DNA of 64,000 nt from Aporrectodea caliginosa (taxonomy: Eukaryota > Annelida > Clitellata > Crassiclitellata > Lumbricidae), in contig JACEVL010000045.1 in the NCBI GenBank assembly GCA_020284085.1, positions 3,954,429 to 4,018,428 of the forward strand, given 5' to 3'. Positions 23,050 to 38,000 of this stretch are shown piece by piece (position 1 is the stretch's first letter; each line of letters opens with the position of its first letter). Both the position numbers and the translations under genes were made by a program. The notes beneath the pieces are model-generated. The model saw only the letters and a list, made by a program, of their open reading frames with translations, was not told the DNA's origin and did not search any database.

Positions 23050-26000
23050 CTACAAAATACAACAACATCATCCTGACGTACATAGGACACCCCTCAGTAT
23101 TACAAAGATTATTACTAGTCTTTATTTTTAATAGTACCACTATCTAATGACAAAGTAGCAGTCAGTGGTACTGAGCAATTGTGTGTGAAAGACTTGTTCA
23201 AGGTTCCTACTAGTAACCATTCTTGTCTAGGTTCACTGGAACAAAAACCAAACATGGCTCACCGAAGCTTAACCCTTTGGCAGCTACACTGTTATGACAA
23301 ATATGACCACTATACGTTCACATAAAAGCAGAAAAAGCTCATCTTTCCACCAACATTAGGGGTGTCCAGAAAAATGACAAATCGCAGAAAACACCCATAT
23401 TGAAGTTTTTCCCGTTATTCTATTCATCTATTGTCTATAAATATTTTTTACAGAATTTTAAAAAGTTATCCTGAGGTCCCTCAAAGCCCCTGAACATACC
23501 CTACTTAAGTCCCCAGAACTGAAGACGTCCATGCTCGGATCTTGGAACTTGGGTCCATTGTCGATTTACTCTTTTTATCACAAAAATTAACTAAGAGTCC
23601 AATTTGGATGAACCTTGTACTGTTTATTTGTCTCGATGAGAGCTACATTCAGATGAAATATAGATACTAAATTCGTGGTCATTCAAGGTCATTTCAAGGT
23701 CATAAGAAACGAAATCGAACAAAAATTTAAGAAAAATAATCAGATCTCAGCCAATAATTGATCAAATTGGTTAATTCTTTTGTGTATTTCTCGTCTGGAT
23801 AAGGGCTACCTGTGATAAGAAACAAGGGTACCAAATACAAGACGATCAAAAGTTATTTTAATTACAAAAGGTCAATTTTAGAGTAAAAATCATTGTCTGA
23901 AATTGACCTTTTTGTCCTTTAAATAACTTTTGATCGTCTTACATTTGGTATCCTTGTTTCTTATCACAGGTAGCCCTTTCAAACGAGAGAAATGCAAGAA
24001 AGAATTAACCAATTTCAACAATTATTGGCTGAGATCTGATCATTTTTCTTTGATTTTTGCTAGATTTCGGTTATTTTGACCTTGAAATGACCTTTGAATC
24101 TAGTATGTATATTTTACCTGGATGTAGCTCTCATTGAGATAAACATAACAAGTTAAAGTTCTTCGAGATCAGACTCTTCGTTAATTTTGTGATAAAAAGT
24201 AAATCGACAATGGACCCAAGTTCCAAGATCGAGCATGGGCATCTTCAGTTCTGGGGACTTAAGTAGGGTATGTTCAGGGGCTTTGAGGGACCTCAGGATA
24301 ACTTTTAAAATTCTGTAAAAATATTTATAGACAATAGATGAGTAGAATAACGGGAAAAAACTTCAATATGGGTGTTTTCTGCGATTTGTCATTTTTCTGG
24401 ACACTAACCTAACCAACATATAACAGTCAGTGTAATCGTTTTGCACACAGGTTCCACTATGGGTGCTAGTTGAACAGAAAGCGCAATTTACTTACCTTCT
24501 TACATATCTTCCAGTTTGGAAAAGGATTTGAACTCTTACCTCTAAGCTAACATTCCAGCAAGCTAACCACTAAACTACTGCACACCCAATATAACTGAAA
24601 CAACAAACACTGGCATGTAACGACTGATGTCTTTTGTAGACCTGACCTGGAGAACAGCAGCTGCTAGGTAGATGGCGGCAAACGTCGGCGTTATCTTGAA
24701 GTCCTTCACTTCGTTTAAGAGGTAAATAGTGAGCAAGAAGATGAGCTGTCCTGGTACTACCATCAGCATCAGCACAAAAGCCGTCCGTGAACTGATGGCT
24801 AGGCAGAGAAACAACAAAACTGACTTCATGCAATGTAAATCAACAGCTACACAACAGCAGAGAGAGACATCTCTACTCTCTACACACAAGTTGCTTAAAT
24901 TCTACATTTCAATTATGGCCAAGGAAAACCTCACTTCCATGCAGACAACATCTCTTACAATTGTTTTTTATATTGAAATGATTGGTATCACTAAAAGTAT
25001 TATTCAACTGGTATTCAAACTGAGACATGTGCATTGAGTTTCAGATTTAACCTATACACACAGCTAAGCATTGCATTCCCTAATCTGCAGTATTCAGATA
25101 CAGTTTGAAGAACATTAGAAATTAATAATGGTTGAACATTCAACACATTCAGCTGCCAGTTACTGGTAATAATTAATTACCTGTAACCATTATGGTAAGA
25201 CTTCATTTGCATCATTGAAGTCACCAATCATCAGTAAGTTCATCTTTCGTCCTACTGGATAGTAACTATCTGACCGTCATCTACGCATATTCACCAGTCC
25301 AGCAACAGCTGACAGTCACTCCTAATGCAGTTCACATATCTTCATAACAGGTAACAGTTTTCCCTGCTATTTCTCTCTCTTTCCCTCTGTCTCTTTCTGC
25401 ACATCACATCCATCTTTCTCTCTACCCATCTCTTCTCTTTCCCCATCTTGCTGCATCTATCTATCTATCTGTATGAATATATAGATCTGTGCGAATTTTT
25501 CTGTCTTTGTCTTTAAGTCCATTCACTAAGAAGACACTTCATGGCAACGTTCACGAACTCTAAGCAACACTGCATACTTTCAGATGGATCTAAACAGAGG
25601 CAAAAGGAGGTAAAGCCTTGATGAGTTCTCTCTCTTCATCTCTCACTCAATTCTTAATTCCTTTTCCACATGACACAGAAATGAACAAAACTTCAATAAA
25701 ACAGTAAAAAGTGTACAATGAAAAACATGATGACAACAACATAAATGAAGATAAACTGAAAATTCTCCTCAAAAGCAACACATCGAACTGAGGCTGGACA
25801 TTCGCCAAACAGCTGCAACCACATACCTTTTCCACAGAATGTTGTACAAGGATTTGGACATCCTTGAACAGCATTCACTGGTAATGTTCCAGGAACAGAG
25901 ACTTTGTGGAGAGCTGTAGAAAGACGACTTGCCTGAACAGCAACCAGATTACCACCAACACCTGACATTAACAAGAGAACATCATCAAAATACAGCCATA

Positions 26001-29000
26001 TAAGTAAGTATACGTATATATCTACAAAATATCCTAAAAATACAACCATAGCCAAAAATATCACCAAAAAATAATAAGGTCTAGCATATTACCAAACTAC
26101 TACCATATCTAGAAAAATCATTAAAATAATCATATCCAGAGAATATCATCGAGATATACCGGGTATAACAACATCTAGCAATAACATTAAAATACAACTA
26201 TCTGGTAAAGTCACAACATACAACCATATCTAGAAAATATCACCAAAATACATCACATCTGGAAAAAGTCATAAAAATACGAACATAGCTAGAAATCATT
26301 CAATCAGTCTCCTATCAGAAAAAGACTTTCAACTGGAATCACTGGCTGCCTTAGGTGAAAAATATTTTGTGCCAACCAGCCCAGTACAAGCACATGTTTC
26401 ATCAACAAATTCCATCAAAATGTATCCAGATGTTTCCAATCATCACCAATGTGCAGAAACAAAATGGGATTAAAGCCAATCACGTATGTAAGTATTCAAG
26501 TGAAACTAATGTGAGCAGAATAGAGAGAACCATTTCATTTATTTACCATTGATAACCGGTTGGAAAGCAGCGATGCCATCATAGGTGAGGGTGTAATCCA
26601 AAATCAGACCACCCACACTGAAAACCAAAAACAATCACTGACAATCAAACATAAACATCAAGAAGAATTGGAATTTCTTAGTTTTATTTACGCTGAATAT
26701 AACCTCAAGTGAAGAAGGTGCCAAACCCACTTTTTCTTACGTCTCATTTTGCAATGTCTTAGTCCAATGTTCTCCAACTGTTTATTACAGTAACATGTAA
26801 GTATCATTCTCAACATCATCAAAACTTGTGGTCTACGAAGCAAATTCTTTACCCTACCTGAAAAAGACGATCGCAATTACATTTCCCGCATCCTGTATAA
26901 GAACACCTACTGACAGTCTCTTAGTTTATACTGCTCCCATAGAAGGCCCGAACCATTTGTAGAAGTTGCGTTTGTGTCAGCTTTTGAATTTCAATAAACG
27001 ACTATTGTATTGTATTGTATTGTATAAATTCGGCATTTTGTGTTACACCCATCTTCAATTCTGCATAATTCTTAGATGAATTTTGTGGTTAACACACCAG
27101 CCATTCGAGTGAGACCTATGCACGTTAGCTCAATAGTACAGAATAGTCATTACTGCTAGAAGCACTTTGTAAATGCCCAGATACAATACAATACAATCTG
27201 TTAATGGTGAAGCAGAGAACAGAAGAGACAGTTCTTTTGAGACTATCAGCACTGGATACATTTTCATCAGAAGTGAACATGATCCTGCAGTTTCCCTCTG
27301 TGAAACCTGGACAGCACACCAAACATCAATGTTAGGAGGCGGTCCAGTGGATAGTACACCAACCATCAATGTTAGGAGGAGGTCCAGTGGATAGTACACC
27401 AACCATCAATGTTAGGAGGAGGTCCAGTGGATAGTACACCAACCATCAATGTTAGGAGGAGGTCCAGTGGATAGTACACCAACCATCAATGTTAGGAGGA
27501 GGTCCAGTGGATAGTACACCAACCATCAATGTTAGGAGGAGGTCCAGTGGATAGTGCATCAGCTGCCAATATCAGAAGGAATTACTCTCAGAATTTCTGC
27601 CAAACTATGTGTCAGAGACAACACACTGAGCACAGGTTCATAAGTCTTTTGTTGTTGCATAATCACATACATTTCTTCTGTTAGTTATGTCCAAAGTCAA
27701 TTTGGGCAAAGACCTGCTGCCAGGAGTCATTTAATTAGCAGCTATATAAATGTCCTGCTACATACATACAGGACACTGTATGAGACTGGATGATGTATAA
27801 GAGAGTAGATGACCTCTGACCTGCTGATGACCATTGCTCCGATGACGGGCGTCCAGCCAGAGTAGAGGACTTGTGACGTGTATTTGTTTCGATGAGCGAT
27901 GCGCCACCAGACAGGAAGCGAGAGCATGACAAGAACCATCAGAACGCCAGACACCCAAATGTAGTCATCTAATAAAACAAACAGAATCTTAAGCTGATCC
28001 TCAACAAATCATCATAGGCACACAAGATACAACAGATCCCTTAAAGTGACGCTCTATGTGAAACGTAGGGGAGGCACTCGTCTCTTGTTCTTCTACCCTT
28101 AAGCCAACAGTGGATCAACGCCATGGCCCTGGACATAGGGTCAGTGTACTACACGACTTGCCACTCTCTAGCTTTGCATTGGTACCAAATTACACTGTTG
28201 AAAGAGACAACCTAATATAGAGGATCAGCAGGGTTTGAACCCACAACCATTCGATTACAGATCAGAGGAGCTAAAATCAGACGACCATGTTGCACACAGG
28301 TCCATTGCATGTCAACACTTATTACATGTGTCAAAGTTTGAATAACTCTAGCAATGGCAGATCAAATCAAGAACTATCCAAATCCCAAGACTTCTTTATC
28401 AGCAAGACCTAATGAATACGACAGTACGTCTGAATGAATTCCGGGTCAGTTCATTGAAATCACATGGCAGTCAAAACAGTTGAGAGAAGTAAGTCAAGGA
28501 GAGATTGGAAGCAGAGTCAGGATGTCGCTAAAGAAACTGTCACTTCCCAGATGCAAATGCAGTAAATGGTCCACTGGCAAAATGCTTTAAATCCCCTTAA
28601 CTTCCCTCACTCAAAGAGAAGCATCTGATCATAATTTTACAGGTTAATTGTTAGACTCTTCCTCTACATTGACACCCAATCTCATTATGGATCAATCAAA
28701 AGCTCAATCATAGCATGGCCTTGATCACAAACATGTTTATGTGTTAATTCACTAAAAAATTGATTGACCATAGATAGCACTTGCAAGCACCAGTGTAGCA
28801 ACAGAAACTAGCACATACCAAGCGTTTTAAAAAGCACCATTGCCACTGCTGCTAAAAGTGAGACTGTTGTTAAGTCACCAAGACTGGCAGCAACAGGCGT
28901 TGCCACGTTGTCTGGATTTATGTGAAATTTCCTAGAAAGCATCACAACACCAACCATCACAGAACCTGGAACAACAACAACAAAACCATTTGTGATAAAC

Positions 29001-32000
29001 TGCAACTGCACAATATTCTATACACATTGAAACACCATTAATACTTTAACTACGAGATTGCACTAAAAGCTACTGGGAAACCAACACATGCACCAATAGC
29101 ACGAGAGTCCGGTTTATATGCGGTGCCACCATGCCTCCCAATGCCACAAGATTAATGCAGGGGCATTGTTAACACATGTGTTGTAGTTAAATGAAAATGA
29201 TAACTCGAATATTATGACCAATGACAAGTTGAGAATGTTGTTGAGAATGTTTTTGAAAATCGCTGCCAAATTTACCATACAGATGGTTGCAATGCGGCAC
29301 AGACACTGACTCAGTATCTCGAGGAACAAGGTGCAGAGTACATTGAGATTATCCAACTACGTTCCCCATGCAGGGAATGGCGTGCCACCATGGGACCCGG
29401 GGGAAAGGAGGAAACAGCATTCAACAGCTTTTGTTGCTTACCTCTCAATCGACGCAGATGGATTTCTTGGCTAACATCGCCGCAAGTTGACTTCTTTGTC
29501 AGCAACTAGGTTAACTCAGCTGTCACTATCTTTCCTACTTGCCGACTAAACATTTGTGGGGCGCGGTGGTGTAGAGGTATGTTCGGTGCCTTGCAACCGG
29601 AATACATGGGTTCGAATCCACCTCAAGGCGTATATTCGGTGCCTTGCAGCCTGCGGGTTCGAATCTACCTTAAGCCGCCGTAGGGACCCTGGGCAAGTCC
29701 TTCACTGCAATTGCTCATGCGCTCAGGCGTGAAACTTCGATTCAGTGTCCGCTTTTGAGAGCCTCTGAGTAGAAATCTTGAAGGGGCGCTATATAAATAT
29801 CTTAAATGAAAAAAAATGAAAAGCAGTAGGCAATTACATGTACATTACTGCTGCCTGGTAGATAGGGCTGTCAAAATATTAGAAAAACGCGGCCCGGGCC
29901 CCCGACCTCAGTTTCAGCGGGGGCCCGTCGGCCCGTCACTTAAAGAAAGCAAGAAATACTTGCGTTACCTTACAGTATACATAGCACATAAAATGGCGGC
30001 TGATAGCTTGCTAGTCTCTAAAAGTTATAATTCGCTAAATTACATGTAACTGCTAGTCCGCTAGATAATTAATAACTGATGCCCAGATTTTATTCCCAAA
30101 GTTTAAAAGTTACCTGCAGTCTGCACTGACGTGATTAGACAGTTAAATGCACAAAACAATGGAATGATTCTAATAAACTACTAAATCTTTATTTCAAACG
30201 AAAGCAACAGCAATGGCGGTTTGGCGGTAAACAACGAGATCTCGCGTTAAGATCTAGACAGTCCAAGTAAGTCAGTAAGTAACCAATATTAATGGTAGTA
30301 TTATTAACAAATTGCGCTAGGGCTTAAATTAAAAGTTAGTCACTCGTCGGCTTGCGGGTCAGCTACGGGCGGTAGGGCTGACGATAATAGGAAGCATGTT
30401 TCCCAATTTCTGTTCATAAGCCGAATGCAATAACAGCCAGTGTGTCACCAGACTCACCACCAATTCCCGATATAGCGATCTTTCTTCTTTGATTGACAGG
30501 CCTAATGGTCGCCGACGGTCTGTCGCCGATACAGGGTAGCCTATACTGCGAAGGCGATCCGATATAGCGATCTTTCTTCTTTGATTGACAGGCCTAATGG
30601 TCGCCGGCGGTCTGTCGCCGATACAGGGTAGCCTATACTGCGAAGGCGGCAGATTTGAAGAGGGGCACAAGGCTCTAGCAGCACATCATCCATAGGTAAT
30701 ACCTCAACGTATTAGCAGTATTACCTCAACGCGCTGCAACGCTTGGCTGGTCTTAGTATAGCCAGCCGACAAGTAAACAGGTACGGGTGCCAAGTTGCCA
30801 ACTACCCCCGCGCCGATGACTAATGCACCACTGTAGCTGGCCAACACATCTTCAAATCCACAGCGTTTTAGGCGACAGAAAGTCCGTATTTAAGCTTTTA
30901 AAATTTACTTAAAATAATATGCTGATTCGGACGGGTTTTCGGGCCTTGATTTAAGGGCCGGGCCGGGCCCTTTCGGGAACCCCTGGGGGCCCGTTGACAG
31001 CCCTACTGGTAGACTTGTTAAGCCGCATCTGCTAGTTTGCTTACGGCATTAACTTTTGAGAGCACCTCAAGCAAATGATGTCATCCTTATCAAGCTGTAC
31101 AGTAACAACCATTCAGCCATTCAATCCAAGAATTACGTTTAAGTGTAAAAAAATAATCATTTTCAACATCTAGCTCTAATCCAAGTCCCTGTTCGGTGAC
31201 AGATAGCAAACGAACAGCAACCAAACACTGTTAACATAATAAGTTTAAATAAAGCTGCATCCTGTTGAAACCATTGTCCAGCTGTAAGACATTTAGAACT
31301 GTTTCTGGTAAACCATTAAGGATTTCTTGCTGCACAACTGATATTTTAAATATTGATTGACATTAATTTTGCATAATTAGCTCTGGTGTGATTCATGACA
31401 CTGACATCTCCTAACCACATAGACATAATATCATTTGGGTGCGTTCGCTTAAACACAGTCAGACAGAAAGTGACTAACCTAAAACAAAGCTTGCTATAGC
31501 AGCCGTCAGAATGCTACTAGCACAGAGCATACAGCCATGTATGATGCTGACCTTTCCTTCGGGCACCCAGCCGAGCACAATGGCAAAGACTGCAGCTAAC
31601 AGACCAACGACAATCGCCTGCACCTAAAACAAACACAAATCCAACATTCTTCAATACTCATTTGGTTCAGTCACTGGAGTTGCTCTCACTAAACTCAACC
31701 TAATACAAGGGTCAAGGACCATACTACAGCCGACCTATTACTATTAGTCAGGGCAGAGGTGGCTGCAAACAAAGGTCAGGTCTGAGTAATTTTCTTCCTA
31801 AGGATCTATATAAATGTGCAATTATAATTTTGAATACCTGTCAAGTTTCAAAAATTATTTCTAATAATGAAATGTTTCATAATTAGTTTTATATATTTCA
31901 TGGTTGATTTTCTATCCTGTGTTGGTGATTTCATGTTTCAGTAGTAGTTTGCATGTTTCATGTCTTATTTCATATATGTTCCATGATCCTTGGGGATTTC

Positions 32001-35000
32001 CTATTGCCAATTGATGGAGTACGGTATATGAAATCACTAAATGACTATAAGAACAGACAATCTGCAATGGAACATAGAAAATCACTGATGGAACATCAGA
32101 AATCAAAAGTCATCAAAGAAACAAAAGAGTTAAAAGTGTTAATTACTCCTATCTGTTGGAAGATGTAGCTAGTTCTGTACCTGGATGAGAGCGAGATTTC
32201 CGCCAATCATCAGCCACTGTTCAGACGCCGTGTCCATGTGACCAAGGTTGGCCTGAAACAAACACATTTTTATCGGTAACACTTCTTCTCAGTGCACACA
32301 GCTCACATCAACATTCCAAACATCATCACACAGCTCTCAGAATTTGATCGAGCGATGCTGCATCCAAACGAACAATATTCATACAACACTGAGACAACAA
32401 TCAATCTGTATTAGGACAAAATCAACAGATTCCTGTAGACACCAATTACACAAACCATTTATTTGCAATTTTTAAATGCAAGTGATTGAAACCATTCTAA
32501 TTAGTAATTCTTTTGTGCTTGTGTTGTCAGATCCACGTCGGAGTAATTTTCCGCCGGAGGAGCTATATAAATGTGCAATTATAATTTTGAATACCTGTCA
32601 AGTTTTGCCAATTATATCTGATGGCTAAACAACTAGGCCACTTACAGGTAACTTAAGAGACATAGATTCTTATAATGGGCTTCAGCAAAAACGTCAAGTA
32701 CTATTCAGCAAAACCAGATGCAGCTTAGACGTGAACATATAGTTCGCTGAGAAAAGGCAGAAATAATGTTGCCAATTATCCAAAAAATAGTCATAAAGTT
32801 AGAAAATTTAGTGATTTTAGCCGAATAGGACTGATTGAATGAGGCTGACTTTAAATGATCAAATCAAATCAAATCATTTTATTTTGTAACCAAACCAAAC
32901 AATCATCTTACAATTACAGAGTTACAAAGTACACAAACGATAGGAGATGGCCACAAGGAAAGGCCCTGAAGGGATCATTAATCCCACTAAGTAGGACCAC
33001 CTATGTACAAGTTAAACAAAAAGATGCAACGGCCTAGAAATGTTTACTAAGTATGACAGTAGGTAGTTTCTATTACTTGATAGAATCTTAACCAAATTAG
33101 GCAAATCAGAATCTTAACTAAATTAGGAAAACCAAAAAAGACATAAATGAATCATTGCAAAAGAAAACATGCGTGGCAGCGTGGGAGGTAAGTATTATGC
33201 ACAGACATTAGGATTCATCCAGAAACATTATTATTAACACCAATCAAATACGTTCGTAGCTTTTTTTTAAACAATACTAATGTCGGAGATTGCCTAATTC
33301 CTTGTGGAATGTTATTCCAGATTGAAGGTCCAGTAGCTCTAACTGAGAACAGACGGGAGTTAGTACGAGCAAAGATGTATCTATAATTCCTAGAGTTTCT
33401 TGTAGAATGGGAATGTATTTCTGAAGTAAGACTAAAAAAGCCCTTATAAACAGCAGGAAGCAAGCCATGGTCATAACGGTACATGAATTCACCAGTTTGA
33501 TAAAGCTTGATTTGTTCAAATTTTAGTATGTTAAACTTGTAGAATAGTGGGGCAGTATGTGATCCATATGCAGCACCAGCCACTATGCGAATTACCCTTT
33601 TTTGCAGTATTATCAGTCTATGCAATCTAGTGGTGTAGGTCGATGCCCATATCAGATTACAGTATGCTAAGTATGGATATACAAGTGTATAGTATAATTT
33701 TATGCGAACAGAGGGTGGTAAGAGGTATGCAGTGCGTGCTATGATCCCAGTATTTTTAGCAATTTTTGAAGAGATACATTTTATGTGGTCCTTCCATGTT
33801 AGATGCTGGTCTACATAGACTCCCAGAAATTTTGTGGACTCAACTCTGGAGAGGGGAGTTCCATTAATGCTTAGTATAGGGTACTGCGAGGGACAAGGTT
33901 TCCTATGAGACTTGAATAAGATATAATTCGTTTTATCAAGGTTCAGGGTAAGTTTATTGGCACAGAACCAATTTGCTGCTAGTGTGAGTTCCTCATTTAC
34001 TATTTGAAACAGGGTTTCCAGAGAACTGTGGGAATAAAAGACATTTGTGTCGTCTGCAAACAATATAAAGTACAATTTAGAAGAAACATTGGGGAGGTCA
34101 TTTATATAAATTAGAAATAGCAGGGGCCCTAAGTTAGACCCTTGTGGTACACCAAATTTGATAGTTTTTAGATCAGAGAGGGAGCCATTGCAATAGACAC
34201 ATTGCGAACGGTTTTCTAAATAACTTTTAAACCATTGGAGTTGGTTGCCTCGTATTCCATACCTTTCCAATTTACTTAGTAGAATCCCATGATCGACAGT
34301 GTCGAAGGCCTTAGCCAAGTCAAAAAAGATACCTAATGAGTATTCGTTTCTGTCTATGGCATTAGAGATTCTATCTTATCACCTCCTCATGTCACACATG
34401 AGGAGGTGATAAAAGAAGTACTACGTTGCCATTAACAAGTCATCTGAGGCAGCTTTACGTCACTGTGGGCTCTTGGTTTTTTATATGATATTATATCAGC
34501 AGTCTTTGTTAATTTCCCTTTAACAGTTTGTTGTTTAAATCTAAGTCAAAAATTTTCTTTTCAAAGAGGTAGCTTTAATGTCTTTTACAGCTCAAATTTG
34601 TACTTGACATTTTTTTATGATTTACTTTGTACCTAAGACTTTTTATTATATGCACATTTCTATTCATATTTAGTTGATATGTCTACATAACGATGCCACA
34701 AATGTTTGCCAGTACATGGAAAAATAGACCTATACTGGAACATGCAATAGGCAGATTCTGACATATTTTAGCATAATACACAGTGATAATACCATTATCA
34801 AATGGTTCTGATGGCGTGACTCCCATTATCCACCAGATATTCACTGTATGTCATACAAAGGTCCTTTGATTTGTACTCACCTGAGTGGAGAGTCGAGAAG
34901 CTAAGGTCATTTCAAGGTTGCCCTTGAGACCGAGAAGAGGCGGCACCAGAATAACCACTTCCGAAACATTTGTAAATACAGGCCAATGCTAGAGAAACAC

Positions 35001-38000
35001 AGACAGATAGAAAAACTAAATATACGGCTGATGTAACAAGCACAATTCTGTCATTTAATGCACAAGATCTCCATCTACAGCATAGCTTATAGATAAATTG
35101 AACATGCATTTCATGGTAATGTCAGTGAATGACCCCAAAGGCATGTGCATAGCATATTGAACACAGGTCTAGCTAGACTCCAAACTGCAAAATCTGAACA
35201 AACAGAGATTTATTTACACTCAGACAATCTTAGCAGAACCAGAATTCTGTGAAGTCTCAAGCAACTGATGAGAGCAACGCTTCCAGGCTTTGCTTCACAA
35301 CCTCCATCGTCTCATATGTTAGGTTTCGTTTGGTCAGCAGGGTTCAATAATCTGCATGCATGCCACCCAGCAAGCTCAGACCAGACTCCGGGAGCTCAGC
35401 ATGCCTTAGCCGATGACCAGGCACATCAAATATCTATGTAAAGTACGAAAACATTTATATAGCACCCTTTCAGCATCTCCAAAAAGCAATTACCATATGT
35501 CCACAAGTATTTTCTATATTTATTTCTTTATTTCTTATCGATTCTGACAAAACAAGTCTAAAATCTCATGATGCAATTCCCCAGCACAGGGTCTCTTAAA
35601 TGTAACATTTTAATGCTTATAAATGCTTAATTTAATGACTCACATACATTCATTGGCATATCTGACCAGTAACAAGTAACAAAGATGGTGAAAGAAGTTT
35701 ATTCAAGGAATAAAACTCTCTTTATAGGTCAAATAAATCAGATTCTGTTGAAATTTGCAAAGTCATAGCCAAATTTGTTATGATCACCTGCTAATGAGTA
35801 ACAGGACCAACAATGCTGCACATAGCATTTACAAAAATGATTTATCCAACTTTCCATATGATCATGAACATAATAGTGATCCTTTCTCAGTAACACTAGC
35901 ATTGTTCTGCAAGGGATGCTTTGAGTGCTGTTCGCTCGATGTCTCGTGCAACTGACACTCTGTCTGCCTGGCTTTCGTCCAATCGCATGAGACTAAATCC
36001 TCTCAAAACCCAGTTCATGTGGCTGGGTACCCGCCAGCAGCTGGCAAAACTTGACCTGAACCTTCTTGCAGCTGAATTTCGTCTAATATCATTCTCTACC
36101 TCTGTACGAGACCTTAGTGTCATCCTTGATCAGGAACTAACCTTTACTAAGCACCTCTCCTCTTTGTCTCGTTCCTGCTTTTACCATCTTCTCAGCTTAG
36201 GGGTTGCTCGCTCTCTTTCAACCTCTTCTGCTTCCACTCTTATCCATGCCTTCGTCTGCTCTCGTCTAGACTATTTCTCTTCTCTTTACACTGGTCTTGC
36301 TCAAGTCCGCTTGTCCTCCCTTGAGAGGGTCTTTCGGTCAAAGGCCTTGTTGGTTCCATTCCTCGCTATGGTAGCGTAACCTACTACATGCATCATACTT
36401 TACACTGGCTTCCACTCCGGCAGCGTATTCTGTATCGGCTTTGTTCTCTTGTCTGGGAAAGCGTCTTGGGTTCAGCTCCTCGCTACTTATGCACCATCTT
36501 CATCTTCTTTTTTAAGGTCGCTCAGCCCTCCGTTCCTCTTCTCGGGGTGACTTCTTGGTTCCAAATGCCCGCACTGCTACTATGCATGCCGAGCATTCTC
36601 TGTTTTTGGTCCAACAGCGTGGAATGACTTGCCATCTTTCCTTCGCTTATCTACTCAGATTCACTCGGCTTCCTTCTACGCCCAATTGAAGACTTTTCTG
36701 TATGATAAGACCTGGCTTGGGAGTGCCTCTGAGTAGAGCCCTTGAAGAGGCGCTATAAATTCTATGATTGATTGATTGATTGACTAGAATATCAATGACG
36801 GATAGTTGAAAATAAAGAAGAGTTTGCAATACCATTGCTTTGTCAGCATTAGATATATAATTTTAGTAGTTTAAAATTGGGGAATTGCTGGCTCAAGCTG
36901 TCACTGACCTTAATCAGCACACTAATATAATTGGGCAGCAAAGGCAGCACCCCAACCACAATGATAATGCCCGGATGGATGTACACAAAGAGGATCATGT
37001 GCATTTCTAACATTTCTTCTGCTCTAGGGAAATGTTAAGGCTGCCTCTGTGATATATGACATAACTTTATGAACGACATTATTATTATTATTAAATAAAT
37101 TTGTAACGCGCGCAAGGTCACACCGAAATGTGAATCTGACATAACTTTACCAGGAGATTCTTGGCTTGAGATATAATGCCACAAAAATAATTAGTGTTGA
37201 TTTTGAAGTCTTTCACCCAAATACCATTGCCACTATTTGCCAAAAAATAACTGACTGTATGCGAAGTTTGACCGCTCCTACCTAATATCTGGCGATTTGA
37301 GCACCATCCTGATTTTGAAGTGAGTGCTGGAGAAAGCAATGGTGCAATAAATAAAGATAGTTTACATACAAAACAAGCAATGACAGAGATGGCCCTCTGA
37401 ACTCTAGTTTTAACTGAAACAAAATACATTATTTTTTAACAACTATATGGTACGTAATTGTTTGTTATATGCTTTATTTCTTAGACATGACAAGTCAGCT
37501 CAAGGTCCCAGTGATTCTGGTTGGATCTTTGATAAGTTAAAGCCCTGACCAGGTCATTTGGCTCAGGTTGAGTTGCAATGCAGTGGTTGAAATTATGAAT
37601 CGTCATCATATTTCAGGTGCATTGTCTCACCTGCTGAAAAGTCAAAAGGGATGGTGTGGGAATTTCATCATTTTGTCTCTTCATATTGTGCCAATGTTTT
37701 CATAAATATGTTATTAAAGTACAAAGTGTTTCTTCAGTTGTTATTAAACTGAAACAACAGATATGACAAAGTAAGTGTTTCTTCAGTTTTATTATTCAAC
37801 TGAAGAAACAGGATCTTGAACTGACTTGTGATATCTAAAAATATAAACATCAAACCACAATTAAATAACATAGGCTAGTTCAAAGTTTATTTATAAACAA
37901 ATTTCAATTTTACACTTTAACTCTATCCTCAATGGTTGCCGAGATATTACCCCCATACATTTTTATCCTCATAAGACCAAATGGGATCAAAGTCCCAAAA

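Noticed and set aside
24515..24595. tRNA gene
   Set aside because: A and B boxes are present but the cloverleaf arms do not pair; same for 28220-28295, 29557-29640 and 57030-57105. These are SINE heads.
27316..27555. CRISPR-like regular repeat
   Set aside because: The units are directly adjacent without spacers and the sequence is from an animal genome.
36909..37006. Possible extra SLC41 exon in intron 1 (hydrophobic frame [18 protein letters not shown] with AG and GT sites at its edges)
   Set aside because: Exon 1 ends and exon 2 begins in phase 0, but this 98-nt segment would shift the frame, and its sequence does not match the family where exons 1 and 2 already join correctly.
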